DNA of 64,000 bases from DATADW01 sp963733905 (GCA_963733905.1 CAVTEU010000008.1:314042-378041), one strand, 5' to 3'; positions 1-10,268 are shown, numbered from the stretch's first letter. Program-made: numbers and translations. The notes: generated from the sequence alone by a model not told the origin.

Positions 1-411
1 CGAATAAGTGCCGACCGGCCGGTCGGCGGCATCGGCCAGCCCCACCTCGGTGAGCAGCGCCTCAATCCGGTTCTCGCCCTCGTCTTTCTCCAGTCCGTTG
101 AGCCGCGCCGTGTACCTGAGGTTCTCCCTGCCGGTCATCCCCTCGTAGAAGCCGACAGCGTCGGGCAGGTACCCCACTACCTGCTTCACCTCTATCGGCT
201 GCCTGGCGGGGTCGAACCCGACGACGGTCGCCGTCCCCGACGTCGGCTCGCTCAGCCCAAGGCACATGAGGATCGTGGTCGTCTTGCCCGCACCGTTCGG
301 TCCGAGCAACCCGAACACCTCACCCTCCTTGACCTTGAGGTCGAGATGGTCGACCACAACCCGGTCTCCGTACTTCTTGGTCAGGCCCTTGGTGACGATG
401 GCCGCGGCCAC
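1..411 (-). CDS. ABC transporter ATP-binding protein (3' end outside window)
   Basis: Nucleotide-binding subunit of an ABC transporter, probably an exporter; only the first 137 codons are present and the gene runs off the left edge. The GTG start at 411 follows the stop of the upstream membrane-protein gene by 3 bp, so the two are co-transcribed. Visible: the core beta strand, the Walker A motif GPNGAGKTT at residues 37-45, and a Q-loop region near VGYLPDAVGFYEGMTGREN, typical of the CcmA/DrrA/NatA-type ATPases. The signature motif and Walker B lie outside. The substrate cannot be told. Confidence 0.9.
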   Translation of the reverse strand, partial: MAAAIVTKGLTKKYGDRVVVDHLDLKVKEGEVFGLLGPNGAGKTTTILMCLGLSEPTSGTATVVGFDPARQPIEVKQVVGYLPDAVGFYEGMTGRENLRYTARLNGLEKDEGENRIEALLTEVGLADAADRPVGTYS

Positions 412-414
412 CGG

Positions 415-1644
415 CTACCTCCGGCCGTAGCGGCGGAACACCCAGGCGAGACCGGCAAAGGCGAGGACGATCACCGCCACACCGACCAGCCCCCACAGGG
501 GCGAGGTGTTGACGGTCATCCTCAACTCGAGCTCGTCGGTGGCGTCGGTCTCCGGCGCAGACGCACTGACCGTGAGCCGGTAGTCGCCCGCCAGGGCCTC
601 ACCCGATGGAGTGATGGTCGCCGTGACCTGCGCCGACTCCCCGGGGAGGATCTCGGTGACCCCGAGCTCGGAGAAAGTCACGTCCCACCCCGTCGGCACC
701 GTCCCGGTGGTGAGCTCAACCCCGAGCAGCGGTGACGTCCCTTCGTTGACCACGAGCAGCGCCACCTCGCTCGCCTGCCCTGCGGTTCCCTCGGCGTTGA
801 GCACCTCGTCCGGCGTGGTGAGGGTGAGGGCGTAGCTGCCGGTGATGGTCACCGCCAATTCGGTCTCCACCTGCTGACCGCCACCAACCGCCTGGACCAG
901 GATGGGGTAGGTATCAGCCGGTGCCGCCGGGTTGGGGCGCACCTCGACCGTCAGCCCTGCGCTCTCGCCGGGCGGGACGGCCAGGGTTGCCGCCTGCGTA
1001 TCCGTTGTCGGCCGTGCCTCGACGAACCACCCCTCGGGCCCAGCCGCCTGCAATTGGAACTGCAGCTCACGCGGCGTGTCGTTGCTCAGTTCGAGGTCGA
1101 AGTTGAAGGTGGTGTCGGCGCTGTCGCGCAGCTCCGGAGAGTCGGTAGTCAGTTCGACCGAGCCGCCGGCGGCGGCCGTCAGCTGCAATGCGATGGGCAG
1201 TTCGGCGTTGCCGCTATCGGCACGGGCGGCAACGACGAGCTCGTATTCACCCTCCTCCGCATCCTCGGGGACCTCGACCTCGAGGTCGATCACCGGGGGC
1301 ACTTCCTCGACGACCACCTGTGAGACCTCGAACCCGCCTCCACGGAGCGAGCCGGTCCACCCCTCGGGGAGCCCCTCGAGGGAGAGGGCGACCCGGTCGC
1401 CGATCGGGCCGTTGACTGTGATGCTGAAAGTGGCGCTGCTCCCGGGCTCCACAGCTACGCCGGCGAACGGCGTGGTGATCTGCACCCTGTCGGGACGGGG
1501 AGTGGTGGTCTCGGTCTCCTGAGCCAGCGCCGGTGCGGCGCCCGCGAGGAGAACCAACCCTGTCATCGGGATCAGCAGCCGAGTGACGCGCCATCGACGG
1601 GCACTCCGCATGTTTCTCCGCCTCCTGTTTGTGGTCGTGGTCAA
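415..1644 (-). CDS. Secreted/membrane NEW3-domain protein of an ABC export operon
   Basis: A 409-residue exported protein. It has a basic N-terminus and a hydrophobic signal segment ending ALAQ near residue 42, then about 330 residues of repeated beta-sandwich modules with phrases such as LPEGWTGSL, PEGWFVEA and VPTGWDVTF, each followed by PGESA-type turns. This is the pattern of NEW3/CARDB-like domains. One C-terminal membrane helix (about residues 381-402) ends in a basic tail FRRYGRR. Proteins of this layout usually sit beside an ABC ATPase and a permease; here the ATPase follows directly and any permease would lie beyond the window. The role is probably extracytoplasmic and accessory; the substrate is unknown. 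Confidence 0.8.
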   Translation of the reverse strand: MTTTTNRRRRNMRSARRWRVTRLLIPMTGLVLLAGAAPALAQETETTTPRPDRVQITTPFAGVAVEPGSSATFSITVNGPIGDRVALSLEGLPEGWTGSLRGGGFEVSQVVVEEVPPVIDLEVEVPEDAEEGEYELVVAARADSGNAELPIALQLTAAAGGSVELTTDSPELRDSADTTFNFDLELSNDTPRELQFQLQAAGPEGWFVEARPTTDTQAATLAVPPGESAGLTVEVRPNPAAPADTYPILVQAVGGGQQVETELAVTITGSYALTLTTPDEVLNAEGTAGQASEVALLVVNEGTSPLLGVELTTGTVPTGWDVTFSELGVTEILPGESAQVTATITPSGEALAGDYRLTVSASAPETDATDELELRMTVNTSPLWGLVGVAVIVLAFAGLAWVFRRYGRR

Positions 1645-1669
1645 GGCTGCAAGAGCCAGTTCAGGTTCG

Positions 1670-1691
1670 TGCCGCCCCCGAGGGGGCGGCA
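1670..1691 (-). terminator. GC-rich perfect hairpin after the HtrA gene
   Basis: Arms TGCCGCCCCC and GGGGGCGGCA are perfectly complementary around a GA loop. The hairpin lies between the end of the minus-strand HtrA gene and the next minus-strand gene. No T-run follows, so intrinsic termination is only likely, not shown. Confidence 0.5.
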
Positions 1692-1730
1692 GCGAAACCG
1701 TGAATCTAGAGGGTCACTCGCATTGACGCC

Positions 1731-2905
<1,175 letters not shown>

Positions 2906-3141
2906 CGATGACTCCTGGCTGGAATTCCTACGCGCAAGGTACGTCCAGGCCGCTAAAGGGGACGTAAAGAGAGCGCAGACGGAAGACGGCAGCTCCCCCA
3001 CCCGTGCAGAGAGGGGGGTCAGGGGAGGGTGATCGCCGGTCGGCTCGCCCCACGTCCGCCCCGCTCCGCTCACCGGGGGAGCGCCGACAGCACTCCGGCC
3101 GTACTGCCGCCGCACGTCCCTTTGCTGACTAGAAACGTCGG

Positions 3142-4300
3142 GTGGCTCTCGGCAGGGCTATTGCCTATCTCTCCGGGGCGCGCCTCGTCATCAACACCGC
3201 GGTGCGGTTTGTCTATCCATTCCTGCCTGCGATCGCCCGTGGCCTCGGGATCGACCTGACCCAAGCGGGGCTCCTGTTGTCGGCAAGGTGGGTGAGCGGT
3301 CTGGCCACACCGGCCTTGGTCCGCGCCAGTGGAGGCGGCAACCGGCGTCTAGTTGTGATCGGGCTTTCGCTGTTCACCCTGGGGATGACCGTCACCGCTG
3401 CCAGCGGGGTCTTTCCGGGAGCACTGGTCGGGTTTGCCGCGGTGGGGCTGGCCAGCTCCCACATTCAACCTCGCCGCCCAGTCGTATGTGTCCGATCGGG
3501 TTCCCTACCACCGCCGGGCGCGGGCGCTGTCGGTGATGGAGATCACCTGGTCGCTCGCCTTGTTGCTGGGGGCACCGGCCGCCGGATGGCTGATCGGCCG
3601 CCTCGGCTGGCAGGCACCGTTCTGGGTGCTGGCGGGTGCAGGTGCGGCTGCGGTGATGACTGTCTGGTGGGCGCTGGACAAGGACACGCCGGCACCGCTG
3701 GGCGCCGCAAGCTCGCTCAGGCTCGACCGGAGGGCCATGACCGTGGTCGCGGTAATGGCACTGTTCCTGACCGGGGGCGAGGTGACATTCGTCGTCTACG
3801 GGGCCTGGCTCGAGGACCGGTTCGGGCTCGGGTTGCTTGCGCTCGGCGCAGTGTCATCGGTGGTCGCCATCTCCGAACTGACCGGGGAGTCGGCCACCTT
3901 CGCTTTCACCGACCGCCTAGGGAAGCGGCGTTCCATCGGGTTGGGGCTGGCGGTGGCGATCGTCGGGTACCTGACCCTGGCCGCGGTGGAGGGCACGCTC
4001 GTTTTCGGGGTCGGCGTGCTGGCGGTTGCGCTGCTCGGATTCGAGTTCAGCATCGTCTCCTGGATCCCGTTGGCGACCGAGGTCAGGCCCATGGCAAGGC
4101 CCCGGTTCCTGGCGGTTGCCACCATGGTGGGCGCCTTGGCCAGGGCCGGTGGGACGGCGCTCGGCCCGGCGCTCTACACCCGGTTCGGGTTGCCGGGCAA
4201 CGCCATTGCCAGCGCCGTGCTCAACGCCGCCGCTCTGGGACTACTCGTCTTCGGCTTGCGTGACCGGCGCCCATCGGTCGATGACCAACTGGGCGCCTGA
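3142..4300 (+). CDS. Major facilitator superfamily transporter (one frameshift)
   Basis: About 385 residues with some 12 hydrophobic helices, an MFS drug- or metabolite-efflux type protein. GTG start at 3142. The first 105 codons end in LASS, and the reading then continues in another frame as TFNLAAQSYVSDR; removing one C from the CCC run near 3460 restores a single frame. A cytoplasmic loop motif (DRLGKRRS, about residue 255) and helix-rich halves fit MFS. The substrate is not predictable. It stands alone between an HtrA gene on the other strand and a sigma-factor gene. Confidence 0.85.
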
Positions 4301-4521
4301 CGAGACTTCCGATGACGCCTCCGGACCGCACTCGACGCCGCGATCGCTGGCGACGCCGACGGCTACCGACTGGCGTCTATCGACCACCCTCGGGGCGGCC
4401 TCCCGGCCATCCGGCCGGTCGACTGCAACGAACCACTACATGATCAGGAGGCAGCACGGCCCGCGGTCTTGTCTTGGATGCGCCATGGAGCAGAGGTTTA
4501 GGCTCACATTGGTGGCAGACG

Positions 4522-5088
4522 ATGACTGAGGCCGAGGGACCCTCGCCGACTCTCACCCGATTGCTGGAGCGTGCCGGTACCGGGGACCGAGCCGCCTTCG
4601 CCGAGTTGTACGACGCGGTGGTGACACGGGTGTTCGGATTGGCCCGCAGGGTGGTGCGTGACCCTGCACAAGCTGAGGAGGTGGCCCAGGAGGTCATGGT
4701 CGACGTGTGGCGCCATGCCCCCCGCTTCGACCCGACGCTCGGGTCGGCGCTGTCCTGGATACTGGCGATCACCCATCGGCGTGCGGTCGACCGGGTCCGT
4801 TCCGAGGAGGCGTCCCGCCGGCGAGCCCAGCAGGTGGCCGTCCTCGAGCAGACGGTGGCACACGACCCCGCCGGCGAGGCGGCCGAGACCGCCGATCAGG
4901 TCGGTCGGGTGCGGGCGGCGCTGGGCACGCTCACCGATCTGCAACGGCAGGCCATCGAATTGGCCTACTTCGACGGGCTCACATACCGCGAGGTGGCCGA
5001 GGCCCTTGATACCCCACTGGGCACGGTAAAGACGAGGATCCGGGACGGGTTGCTCCGACTCCGGCCCGTGCTCGAGGACCTTTCATGA
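4522..5088 (+). CDS. sigK: ECF RNA polymerase sigma factor, SigK-like
   Basis: A sigma-70 family ECF factor of 188 residues. Region 2 carries AEEVAQEVMVDVWRHAPRFD and the RNA-polymerase-binding segment; region 4 carries LTDLQRQAIELAYFDGLTY followed by the helix-turn-helix REVAEALDTPLGTVKTRIRDG. I chose ATG 4522 because the codons before it do not resemble the family. The last four bases overlap the next gene (ATGA at 5085-5088), coupling it to a RskA-type anti-sigma factor, the same pairing as mycobacterial SigK-RskA. It probably controls an envelope or redox response. Confidence 0.88.
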   Translation: MTEAEGPSPTLTRLLERAGTGDRAAFAELYDAVVTRVFGLARRVVRDPAQAEEVAQEVMVDVWRHAPRFDPTLGSALSWILAITHRRAVDRVRSEEASRRRAQQVAVLEQTVAHDPAGEAAETADQVGRVRAALGTLTDLQRQAIELAYFDGLTYREVAEALDTPLGTVKTRIRDGLLRLRPVLEDLS

Positions 5089-5954
5089 ACGACCTGCACG
5101 ACCTCGCCGCCGCCTACGCCCTCGACGCCCTCGACCCCGGCGAGCGGGCCGAGTACGAGGTGCATCTGGCCGGCTGCGACCAATGCCGCCAGGAGGTCGC
5201 CGCGCTGCGCGAGACCGCGGCGCAACTCGCCGAGGCAGTGGTCGAGGAGCCGTCGCCGGGATCTGCGCGACCGGGTACTCGCCCAGGTGGCCACCACTCC
5301 GCAGGTCTCGATCCGCCCGACGCCACTCCGGCCGGCGACACCAGGACCCGCTCCCGAAACGGCCGCGCCGCCGCCTGCGGCGGCACCGCCCTCGCGGGCG
5401 CTCACCGTTTGGCTGGCGGCGGCGGTGGTGGCGCTGGTGCTCGGCGCCGCAGGCCTCGGCTTCCTCGCCGTGCGCCTCGATCAGCGGCTCGACGACGTGA
5501 GCACCAGGCTGGCCGCCACCGAAGCCCAGTTGGAGGAGACCGAGGGCCAGCTCGCCTCGACCGAGGCGAGGCTGGCCGAGGCCGAGTCTGAGCTCGTCAG
5601 CGCAAGCGAGCTGCGCACCGTGCTCGCCTCGAACGATGGCTCGGTGGTCTCTCTCGCCGGCCCGGGTGATGGAACCATGCGATTCGCCTACTCGCCGTCC
5701 ACCGGTCAAGGCGTGCTCATCGGCGACGGGCTGGAACCGGTGGACCCGTCGGAGACCTACCAGGCATGGCTCATCGTCGACGGGGTGCCCCAGCCGGCGG
5801 GTCTGTTCTCGCCCACCGACGGAGAGGTCGTCATTCCCGGTGGAGGGCGACCCCGGCGAGGCCGGAGGCGGTGGCGGTCACGGTCGAGCCGGCCGGCGGC
5901 TCGCCACAGCCCACCACAGACATTCTCTATCTGAGCGAGCTCAGCGAGGCGTGA
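5085..5954 (+). CDS. rskA: Anti-sigma factor, RskA family (two frameshifts)
   Basis: Single-pass membrane regulator that would hold the preceding sigma factor inactive. The N-terminus has the anti-sigma signature (LHDLAAAYALDALDPGE, then HLAGCDQCR with the HxxxCxxC zinc pattern). A membrane helix (VWLAAAVVALVLGAAGLGF) follows, then a coiled-coil-like stretch (TRLAATEAQLEETEGQLAS), then the RskA extracytoplasmic domain ending VEPAGGSPQPT. Frames change near 5262 (an extra G in GGG restores the reading when removed) and near 5850. Expected length about 290 residues. Release of the sigma factor in this family usually involves stepwise proteolysis of the anti-sigma factor. Confidence 0.83.
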
Positions 5955-5991
5955 GCCGGTAACGTCCGCTGCCCTCACAGGGAGGCGCCCT

Positions 5992-7170
5992 TTGCCCATC
6001 CCCGTCCCCAGCTTCACTCTCGGGATAGAGGAGGAGTACCTCCTCGTCGACCGCGCCAGCGGCGACCTCGCCGCCGATCCCCCGCCGACGATGATGGACG
6101 AGGCGCAGGCGCTTCTCGTGGATCAGGTGTCTCCCGAGTTCCTCCGCAGCCAGATCGAAGTGGGTACCGCCATCTGCCGCGACATCTCCGAGGCGCGGGT
6201 CGAGCTGAGCAAGCTGCGCTCGGCGGTGTGCGAGGTGGCGACACGCCACGACCTGGCGGTGATCGCCGCCTCCACCCACCCGTTCGGGCGTTGGGGCGCC
6301 CAACTCGTCACCGACAAGGAGCGCTACACCATGTTGGAGCGCGACCTGGCCATGGTGGCCCGCCGGCTGGTCATCGGGGGCATGCACGTCCATGTGGAGA
6401 TCGGGGATCCCGACCTCCGCATCGACCTGATGAACCAGGTCAAGTACTTTCTCCCCCACCTGCTCGCCCTCAGCACCTCCTCGCCGTTCTGGGAGGGCTA
6501 CGACACCGGTCTCAAGAGCTACCGGTTGAGCGTCTTCGGGTCGATGCCCCGGACCGGGTTCCCCGACGAGTTCTCCACCTGGACCGACTACGAGCGGCAC
6601 GTCCAGGTGCTGGTCGACAACGAGATCATCGAAGACGCCAGCAAGATGTGGTGGCACATCCGACCCAGCGCCCGCTTTCCGACCCTGGAGATGCGGGTCG
6701 CCGACGTGTGCACCCGCATGGAAGATGCGCTGGCGGTTGCGGCGCTCTACGTCTCGCTGCTCCACCTTCTCTATAGGCGGCGTAGCGAGAACCAGCGCTG
6801 GCGCCAATACGCCCCGATGCTCATCTCGGAGAACCTGTGGCGGGCACAGCGCTACGGCGTCCACGGCTCGCTGATGGACTTCGGGAGGGGCGATCTGGTG
6901 TCATTCCCCGACCTGGTCGACGAGATGATCGAGATGACACGGGTGGATGCCGATGCGTTGGGTTGCGTCGCCGAGTTGGAGCACACCCGCACCATCGTGG
7001 CGCGGGGCACCTCTGCGGACCTGCAACTTGCCGCCTACCGCCAAGCGATATCGCAGGGCGCCACCGAGCACGAGGCGCTCCGCGCCGTCGTCGACCTGCT
7101 CATCGACGAGACCACCAACGGGCTCGAGCCGCAGGGTTCCCGGGTGACGGGAAGCCCGGCTACTGCTTGA
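5992..7170 (+). CDS. ybdK: YbdK-type carboxylate-amine ligase (glutamate-cysteine ligase family 2)
   Basis: ATP-dependent ligase of the GCS2 family, joining a carboxylate (glutamate in tested homologues) to an amine. The 392-residue length fits YbdK (about 370). Visible: the N-terminal FTLGIEEEYLLVD with the acidic metal/ATP ligands, GGMHVHVEIGD, and a C-terminal helical part. TTG start at 5992 with GGAGG about 7 bp upstream. It is not clearly an EgtA for ergothioneine, since no ergothioneine genes are nearby, so the real substrate is open. Confidence 0.85.
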   Translation: MPIPVPSFTLGIEEEYLLVDRASGDLAADPPPTMMDEAQALLVDQVSPEFLRSQIEVGTAICRDISEARVELSKLRSAVCEVATRHDLAVIAASTHPFGRWGAQLVTDKERYTMLERDLAMVARRLVIGGMHVHVEIGDPDLRIDLMNQVKYFLPHLLALSTSSPFWEGYDTGLKSYRLSVFGSMPRTGFPDEFSTWTDYERHVQVLVDNEIIEDASKMWWHIRPSARFPTLEMRVADVCTRMEDALAVAALYVSLLHLLYRRRSENQRWRQYAPMLISENLWRAQRYGVHGSLMDFGRGDLVSFPDLVDEMIEMTRVDADALGCVAELEHTRTIVARGTSADLQLAAYRQAISQGATEHEALRAVVDLLIDETTNGLEPQGSRVTGSPATA

Positions 7171-7405
7171 TCAGGAAGTCGGCGATCTTGTCCTGAGCGG
7201 CGCGCATCACCTGCCCGGTGAGATCCTGGAGAGCGCGGGCGATCGCCAGTTCCTCGCCGATCACCGGAAGCGGCGGATCGGTCGGGTTGCGGCGCGCCTT
7301 GCCCACCGACTCGAAGTGGTCGCCGCGGAGATTGAGCACGGCATGCGCCATGGTCTCGATCTCGTCCTCGGCCAGATGGAGGTGGAGGGTGACGTCCTTC
7401 TCGAT
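7160..7405 (-). CDS. DUF1876 family protein (start codon unclear)
   Basis: Small protein (about 81 residues) recognised by the DUF1876 hallmark GKARRNPTDPPLPVIGEELA followed by ARALQDLTGQVM. The function of this family is not known to me. An ATG at 7351 would cut off a conserved N-terminal strand; the frame stays open upstream through EKDVTLHLHLAEDE to an ATC at 7405, which has GGGAGG at ideal spacing. Either ATC is a rare start or an ATG has been misread. It overlaps the 3' end of the convergent ybdK gene by 11 bp. Confidence 0.72.
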   Translation of the reverse strand: MEKDVTLHLHLAEDEIETMAHAVLNLRGDHFESVGKARRNPTDPPLPVIGEELAIARALQDLTGQVMRAAQDKIADFLIKQ

Positions 7406-7469
7406 CCTGACCTCCCTTTAGCGACGCCGATGATCGTAGATCGGGGAAGATCGGTCGATAGTCGCCGTG

Positions 7470-8357
7470 TCAGCCTTCGTCGAAGGTCACCTCGACGCTG
7501 ACCTCCTCGGCGCCGCGCAACAGCGACACCGGTACGACCGAACCGGGAGTGATCCCATCGAGCACCTCGTACAGGTCGTCAGGGTCGCTCAGCGCCCGCT
7601 CACCGACTTTGATGAGGAGGTCGCCTTGGCGGATCCCTGCCGCAGCTGCGGGGCCGTCGTCGAAGACCATCCGGACCAGCACGCCGTCGGCGTCGGGGAG
7701 ACCGACGGCACGACGCAGTTTCGTGGCCACCGCCGTCGGCGCCACGCCAACGCCGAGCCGGGGACGCGACGACGTCTGTCCGCTCGACAACCGCTCGACA
7801 GCTCCCTTCAGCTCATCGTCCGCCGGTATCGCCAGATAGAACCCTTCGCCGAGCCGGTTGGTGTTGAGCCCGACGAACTGGCCGTCGACATCGACCACCG
7901 GGCCACCCGACGCCCCGGGGAGGAGGGGCGCGGTGTGCTCCAGGCTCCCCGAGATCGCCCGCCCCCGGGGCCCCCGGAAGCTGCGCCCGGTGCCGGAGAC
8001 GAAGCCAAAGGTGACCCGCAGTCCCATTCCGCCCGGGTTGGCCAGGGCGACGACCGGTGACCCGAGGGTGACCCCGCCGTTTGGCGCCCACGCCAGCGGG
8101 GTGGCATCACCGGTATCCACCGCCACCACGGCCAGATCCTCGTCGAGGTCCGCCCCGCTGACCGTGCCGGTCTCGGTGCGCCCGTCGGGGAACGAGACGG
8201 TCACCTGCTCTCCCCGCAGGTTGTGGGCGTTGGTGAGCACCTTGCCCTCGGAGACGACGATCCCCGAGCCACGTCGGTTGCGTCCTATCCCGACCACCGA
8301 CGGACCCACGCTGTCCGCCACCGCCACGATCGTCTGCTGCATCTCGGAGAACGACAT
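7470..8357 (-). CDS. S1C serine protease with PDZ domain, cytoplasmic form
   Basis: A 295-residue HtrA-like protease without signal peptide or membrane helix. His in TNAHNL, Asp in DLDEDLAVV and Ser in LPGASGGPVV make a complete triad; the C-terminal PDZ domain runs from about residue 205 (RPRLGVGVA) to the end, with AAAAGIRQGDLLIKVGE. ATG 8357 is preceded by GAGAGG. It is divergent from an HxlR regulator gene; the 70-bp gap contains dyads that could be the regulator's operator, so this protease may be its target. Confidence 0.85.
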   Translation of the reverse strand: MSFSEMQQTIVAVADSVGPSVVGIGRNRRGSGIVVSEGKVLTNAHNLRGEQVTVSFPDGRTETGTVSGADLDEDLAVVAVDTGDATPLAWAPNGGVTLGSPVVALANPGGMGLRVTFGFVSGTGRSFRGPRGRAISGSLEHTAPLLPGASGGPVVDVDGQFVGLNTNRLGEGFYLAIPADDELKGAVERLSSGQTSSRPRLGVGVAPTAVATKLRRAVGLPDADGVLVRMVFDDGPAAAAGIRQGDLLIKVGERALSDPDDLYEVLDGITPGSVVPVSLLRGAEEVSVEVTFDEG

Positions 8358-8382
8358 CTCGCATCCTCTCGGGTAACTAGTG

Positions 8383-8423
8383 ACTTGCAAGTGACAATCT
8401 ACAAGCTCGGTTGATATTGTCAA
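8383..8423. promoter_or_regulatory. Dyad-rich divergent promoter between protease and HxlR genes
   Basis: Contains the 10-bp palindrome ACTTGCAAGT (8383-8392), the inverted pair TGACAAT (8392-8398) and ATTGTCA (8416-8422), and the near-palindrome TTGATATTGTCAA (8411-8423). It is AT-rich compared with its surroundings. HxlR proteins usually bind such dyads in their own divergent promoter, so autoregulation is likely. Confidence 0.55.
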
Positions 8424-8426
8424 GAC

Positions 8427-8840
8427 ATGGTCGAACCCTCCTCCCCTCTGGCAGAAGCGCTCGTCCGGGTGGGGGACAGGTGGACGCTCCTCGTGGTCGA
8501 AGCGCTCCTCGATGGGCCACGGCGCTTCTCCGAACTGGGCGAGCAGGTGGGTGGCATCGCTCCAAACATCCTCTCCCAGCGCCTCAAGCACCTGGAGAGG
8601 GAGGGTCTGGTGCTCGCCGAGCCATACACCGATCGTCCTCCGCGCTTCGAGTACCGACTGACGGCACCGGGCAAGGAGTTGGCCGATGCCCTGCGGGCAT
8701 TGAGCCAATGGGGCGCCCAGCACACCGAAGCCGAGGTCCCCCGCCATGACGCCTGCGGCTCCCCGCTCGAGGTCCGTTGGTGGTGCCCCACTTGCGCCGC
8801 GGTTGCCGACCCCGACGAGGCCGACCTCCGCTACGTGTGA
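8427..8840 (+). CDS. HxlR family transcriptional regulator with C-terminal Cys motif
   Basis: Winged-helix DNA-binding protein of 137 residues. The HxlR core is clear: VGDRWTLLVVEALLDGPRRF, FSELGEQVGGIAPNILSQRL and LEREGLVLAEPY. After the core comes a short tail with three cysteines (HDACGSPL and WWCPTCAAV), which could bind zinc or sense thiols. ATG 8427 lies just after the dyads of the divergent promoter. Its stop overlaps the GTG start of the cysteine-desulfurase-like gene, so the two are co-expressed. A link to thiol or sulfur stress is inferred from that neighbour and the cysteines. Confidence 0.88.
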   Translation: MVEPSSPLAEALVRVGDRWTLLVVEALLDGPRRFSELGEQVGGIAPNILSQRLKHLEREGLVLAEPYTDRPPRFEYRLTAPGKELADALRALSQWGAQHTEAEVPRHDACGSPLEVRWWCPTCAAVADPDEADLRYV

Positions 8841-10078
8841 CCGTGTCGCTCGACCCCGAGGCGGTGCGCCCGCTCTTCCCAGCCCTGCGCCGCTCGCAGA
8901 ACGGCCGGCAGGTGGCCTACCTCGACGGACCGGGAGGCACCCAGGTGCCGGAAACGGTGATCGATGCCATGGCCGATTACCTGCGCCAGGGGGGGAGCAA
9001 CCTCGGGGGTGGGTTCGCCACCAGCGACGTATCCGAGCGGACAGTGGCCGCGGCCAGGTCGGCGGTGGCCGACCTCATGGGGGCCGACCCGGAGGCGGTG
9101 GCCTTCGGGCAGAACATGACCAGCCTCACGTTCGCCATGAGTCGGGCTCTGGCTCGCACCTGGACCAGGGGGGACCGGGTCGTGGTCACCCAACTCGACC
9201 ACGACGCCAACGTGACGCCATGGGTGGTGGCCGCCGAGGAGCGAGGGGTGGTCGTTGACCGGGCGCGGATCCTGATCGAGGACGGGACACTCGATTACGA
9301 CCACCTCGAGTCGCTGCTCGGCGAGCGAACCAGGCTGGTAGCGGTCGGCGCCGCCTCAAACGCCCTGGGGACAGTGGTCGACGTCGCCCGGGTGGCCGAG
9401 GCGGCGCACCGGGTGGGAGCGCTCGTCTACGTGGATGCGGTCCATTTCACGCCACACCACCGCGTCGAGTTCGACGCCTTGGGTGCTGACCTGCTGGTCG
9501 CATCGGCGTACAAGTTCTTCGGGCCACACACCGGAGTGCTCGCCGGCCGACTGGAGTTGCTCGACGAGCTCGACGCCTACCGGCTCCGGCCGGCTCCGGA
9601 GGTCCCTCCGGGCAAGTGGGAGACGGGAACCCAGAGCTTTGAGAGCATCGCCGGTGTAACCGCCGCCATCGATTACCTGGCCTCTCTGGGCCGGATGGTC
9701 GGTGGCACCGGCGACCGCAGGGCGCTGCTCGATACCGCAATGGCCGCGGTGACCGACCACGAAGCCGGGCTCTCCCGTCGCTTTCTCGCCGGGCTCCAAT
9801 CGATCAGCGGTGTCAGGGTCCACGGCCCGGGAACGGCAACTCCCCGATGCCCGACCTTCGCCCTCGAGGTTGAGGGTCTGCACCCCAACGATGTGGTCGT
9901 CGCGCTGGCCGATCGGGGTGTCTTTGCCTGGGCCGGTCACTACTACGCAATCGAGCCGATGAAGGCCCTCGGCGTCCTCGACCGAGGCGGCCTGGTCAGG
10001 ATCGGCTTCGTCCACACCACCACCGACGAAGAGGTCGACCGGGTGCTCGAAGACTTGGAGAAGATCAGCAGCGGCTAG
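8837..10078 (+). CDS. Cysteine desulfurase-like class V aminotransferase
   Basis: PLP-dependent enzyme of fold type I, about 413 residues. Motifs: LDGPGGTQVPETVIDAM at the N-terminus, QLDHDANVTPW, VDAVHFTPH, and the PLP lysine in SAYKFFGPHTG. This matches the VC1184-like branch of cysteine-desulfurase relatives rather than IscS or SufS; the real substrate is uncertain. GTG 8837 overlaps the upstream stop in GTGA, giving translational coupling with the HxlR gene. No iron-sulfur scaffold gene is adjacent. Confidence 0.83.
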   Translation: MTVSLDPEAVRPLFPALRRSQNGRQVAYLDGPGGTQVPETVIDAMADYLRQGGSNLGGGFATSDVSERTVAAARSAVADLMGADPEAVAFGQNMTSLTFAMSRALARTWTRGDRVVVTQLDHDANVTPWVVAAEERGVVVDRARILIEDGTLDYDHLESLLGERTRLVAVGAASNALGTVVDVARVAEAAHRVGALVYVDAVHFTPHHRVEFDALGADLLVASAYKFFGPHTGVLAGRLELLDELDAYRLRPAPEVPPGKWETGTQSFESIAGVTAAIDYLASLGRMVGGTGDRRALLDTAMAAVTDHEAGLSRRFLAGLQSISGVRVHGPGTATPRCPTFALEVEGLHPNDVVVALADRGVFAWAGHYYAIEPMKALGVLDRGGLVRIGFVHTTTDEEVDRVLEDLEKISSG

Positions 10079-10159
10079 CGGAGTACGACTCTCCGGGGGA
10101 CCTGAAGAAACTGGCAGTGGGTCCCTTCCCCACGACGGGGAGAGGGATTTGGATTGGCT

Positions 10160-10188
10160 GCCGTCCGCCGTCTGCCGTCCTGCCGTCC
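10160..10188. repeat. GCCGTCY heptamer tandem repeat
   Basis: Four copies of GCCGTCC/GCCGTCT (one separated by an extra T). They are the reverse complement of the AGACGGC arrays found elsewhere in the window. An imperfect dyad CCCTTCCCC-acgac-GGGGAGAGGG lies just upstream (about 10121-10145). Confidence 0.8.
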
Positions 10189-10199
10189 CTGCCCACCGT

Positions 10200-10234
10200 C
10201 AGAACCCAGAACTCAGAACCCACAACTCAGAACC
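10200..10234. repeat. CAGAACY heptamer tandem repeat
   Basis: Five contiguous 7-bp units: CAGAACC, CAGAACT, CAGAACC, CACAACT, CAGAACC. This is a second, unrelated heptamer in the same 190-bp gap, 11 bp after the GCCGTCY array and 35 bp before the retropepsin-like gene. Confidence 0.8.
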
Positions 10235-10268
10235 GCGAGCGAAGCGAGCAACTGCCAACATCGTTCCG

